DNA of 64,000 nucleotides from NCBI RefSeq assembly GCF_013170705.1, contig NZ_CP033334.1:1178001-1242000 (forward strand), read 5' to 3'. Below are positions 63,737 through 64,000 of the stretch, in pieces. A model generated the notes under the pieces. It saw only the letters and a list, made by a program, of their open reading frames with translations, did no database searches and was not told where the DNA came from. The stretch comes from Mesorhizobium loti. GTDB lineage: Bacteria; Pseudomonadota; Alphaproteobacteria; Rhizobiales; Rhizobiaceae. Position 1 is the stretch's first letter. Every line of letters begins with the position of its first letter. A program made the position numbers and the translations under genes.

Positions 63737-64000
63737 TACCTTTGGCCTCGGCCACCCGCCCCGAGGCGCGGTCGGCGGCCAGCGCTTGCGCCATCAGCAC
63801 CAGAAGCATGATGGCGATCAGCGCCATGGCGAGTGCCGCGCCGAAGGGCCAGTCATTGGCGGTCAGGAACTGGTCGTAGACCAGATTGCCGATCATCTGG
63901 AAACGGCCGCCGCCGAGCAGCGCCGGGGTGACGAAATTGCCGATCGACAGCACGAAGACGAAGACGGCGCCGGCGGCTATGCCGGGCACGGTCAGCGGCA
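63723..64000 (-). CDS. Polyamine-type ABC permease (PotB-like), system 2, 5' part outside the window
   Basis: Only the C-terminal ~92 residues are visible; the frame runs off the right edge. The helix-rich end includes NFVTPALLGGGRFQMIGNL and VYDQFLTANDWPFG, as in PotB-like permeases. The upstream part and any binding-protein gene for this system lie outside the window. Confidence 0.85.
   Translation of the reverse strand, partial: PLTVPGIAAGAVFVFVLSIGNFVTPALLGGGRFQMIGNLVYDQFLTANDWPFGAALAMALIAIMLLVLMAQALAADRASGRVAEAKGNVDG

Overview
The window looks like chromosomal DNA of an alphaproteobacterium of the Rhizobiales, most probably Mesorhizobium. The evidence is high-GC coding DNA throughout, a MucR/Ros regulator, the tsaD-gpsA / hemC-hemD-mic60-hemY arrangement typical of the group, a glnK-amtB pair behind a sigma-54 promoter, and intergenic palindromic elements of the rhizobial type. 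The genus is an inference. I recognise no rRNA, tRNA, CRISPR array, insertion sequence, prophage or origin. About 68 protein genes are supported; those at the two edges (1..1236 and 63723..64000) are cut by the window.

1-16 kb is mixed housekeeping: a sulfatase-fold transferase, YceH, two coupled small ORFs, an AraC regulator, OsmC, YCII, a UbiH-type hydroxylase and TesB. These are followed by nitrogen sensing and uptake (glnK-amtB), a small exported protein behind a structured leader, FtsK, a LolA-like protein, exonuclease III and an acetyltransferase. 16-24.5 kb holds a cNMP-binding protein, an OmpR-type response regulator, an L,D-transpeptidase, a LysR/DUF1127 divergent pair, a GT25 enzyme, and the minus-strand run tsaD-gpsA-YciI-EVE-METTL20-like methyltransferase. 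24.6-30.7 kb is hemC-hemD, the bacterial mitofilin homologue (alpha-Mic60), a HemY-like TPR protein, a TerB protein and a glutamine amidotransferase.

30.8-50.2 kb carries a GT8 enzyme, two MFS exporters, an aminotransferase and MucR. It also carries a carbon block: a GH15 glucan hydrolase, 6-phosphogluconate dehydrogenase, glucose-6-phosphate dehydrogenase and a polyphosphate-glucokinase-type kinase on the minus strand, divergent from a four-gene sugar ABC importer. A TetR/MFS pair and a FadJ-type beta-oxidation enzyme follow.

50.2-64 kb is the most unusual part. A LuxR-type regulator faces, across a palindrome, a complete polyamine-type ABC importer plus a short-chain dehydrogenase. An AmpR-like LysR and a class A beta-lactamase separate it from a convergent minus-strand operon: a second polyamine-type ABC importer, a GT1/MGT-type glycosyltransferase, three tandem paralogous small cupins and an aldehyde dehydrogenase, with gaps of at most 53 bp. 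This cluster has no assignment that I recognise and is my best candidate for an undescribed pathway, possibly uptake, glycosylation and oxidation of an amine-containing compound.

Several non-coding signals stand out: a 139-bp near-perfect palindromic element, two copies of a hairpin repeat that sit at convergent gene ends and abut or supply stop codons, an octanucleotide tandem repeat with a diverged inverted copy, and palindromic operators upstream of a LysR and a LuxR gene.
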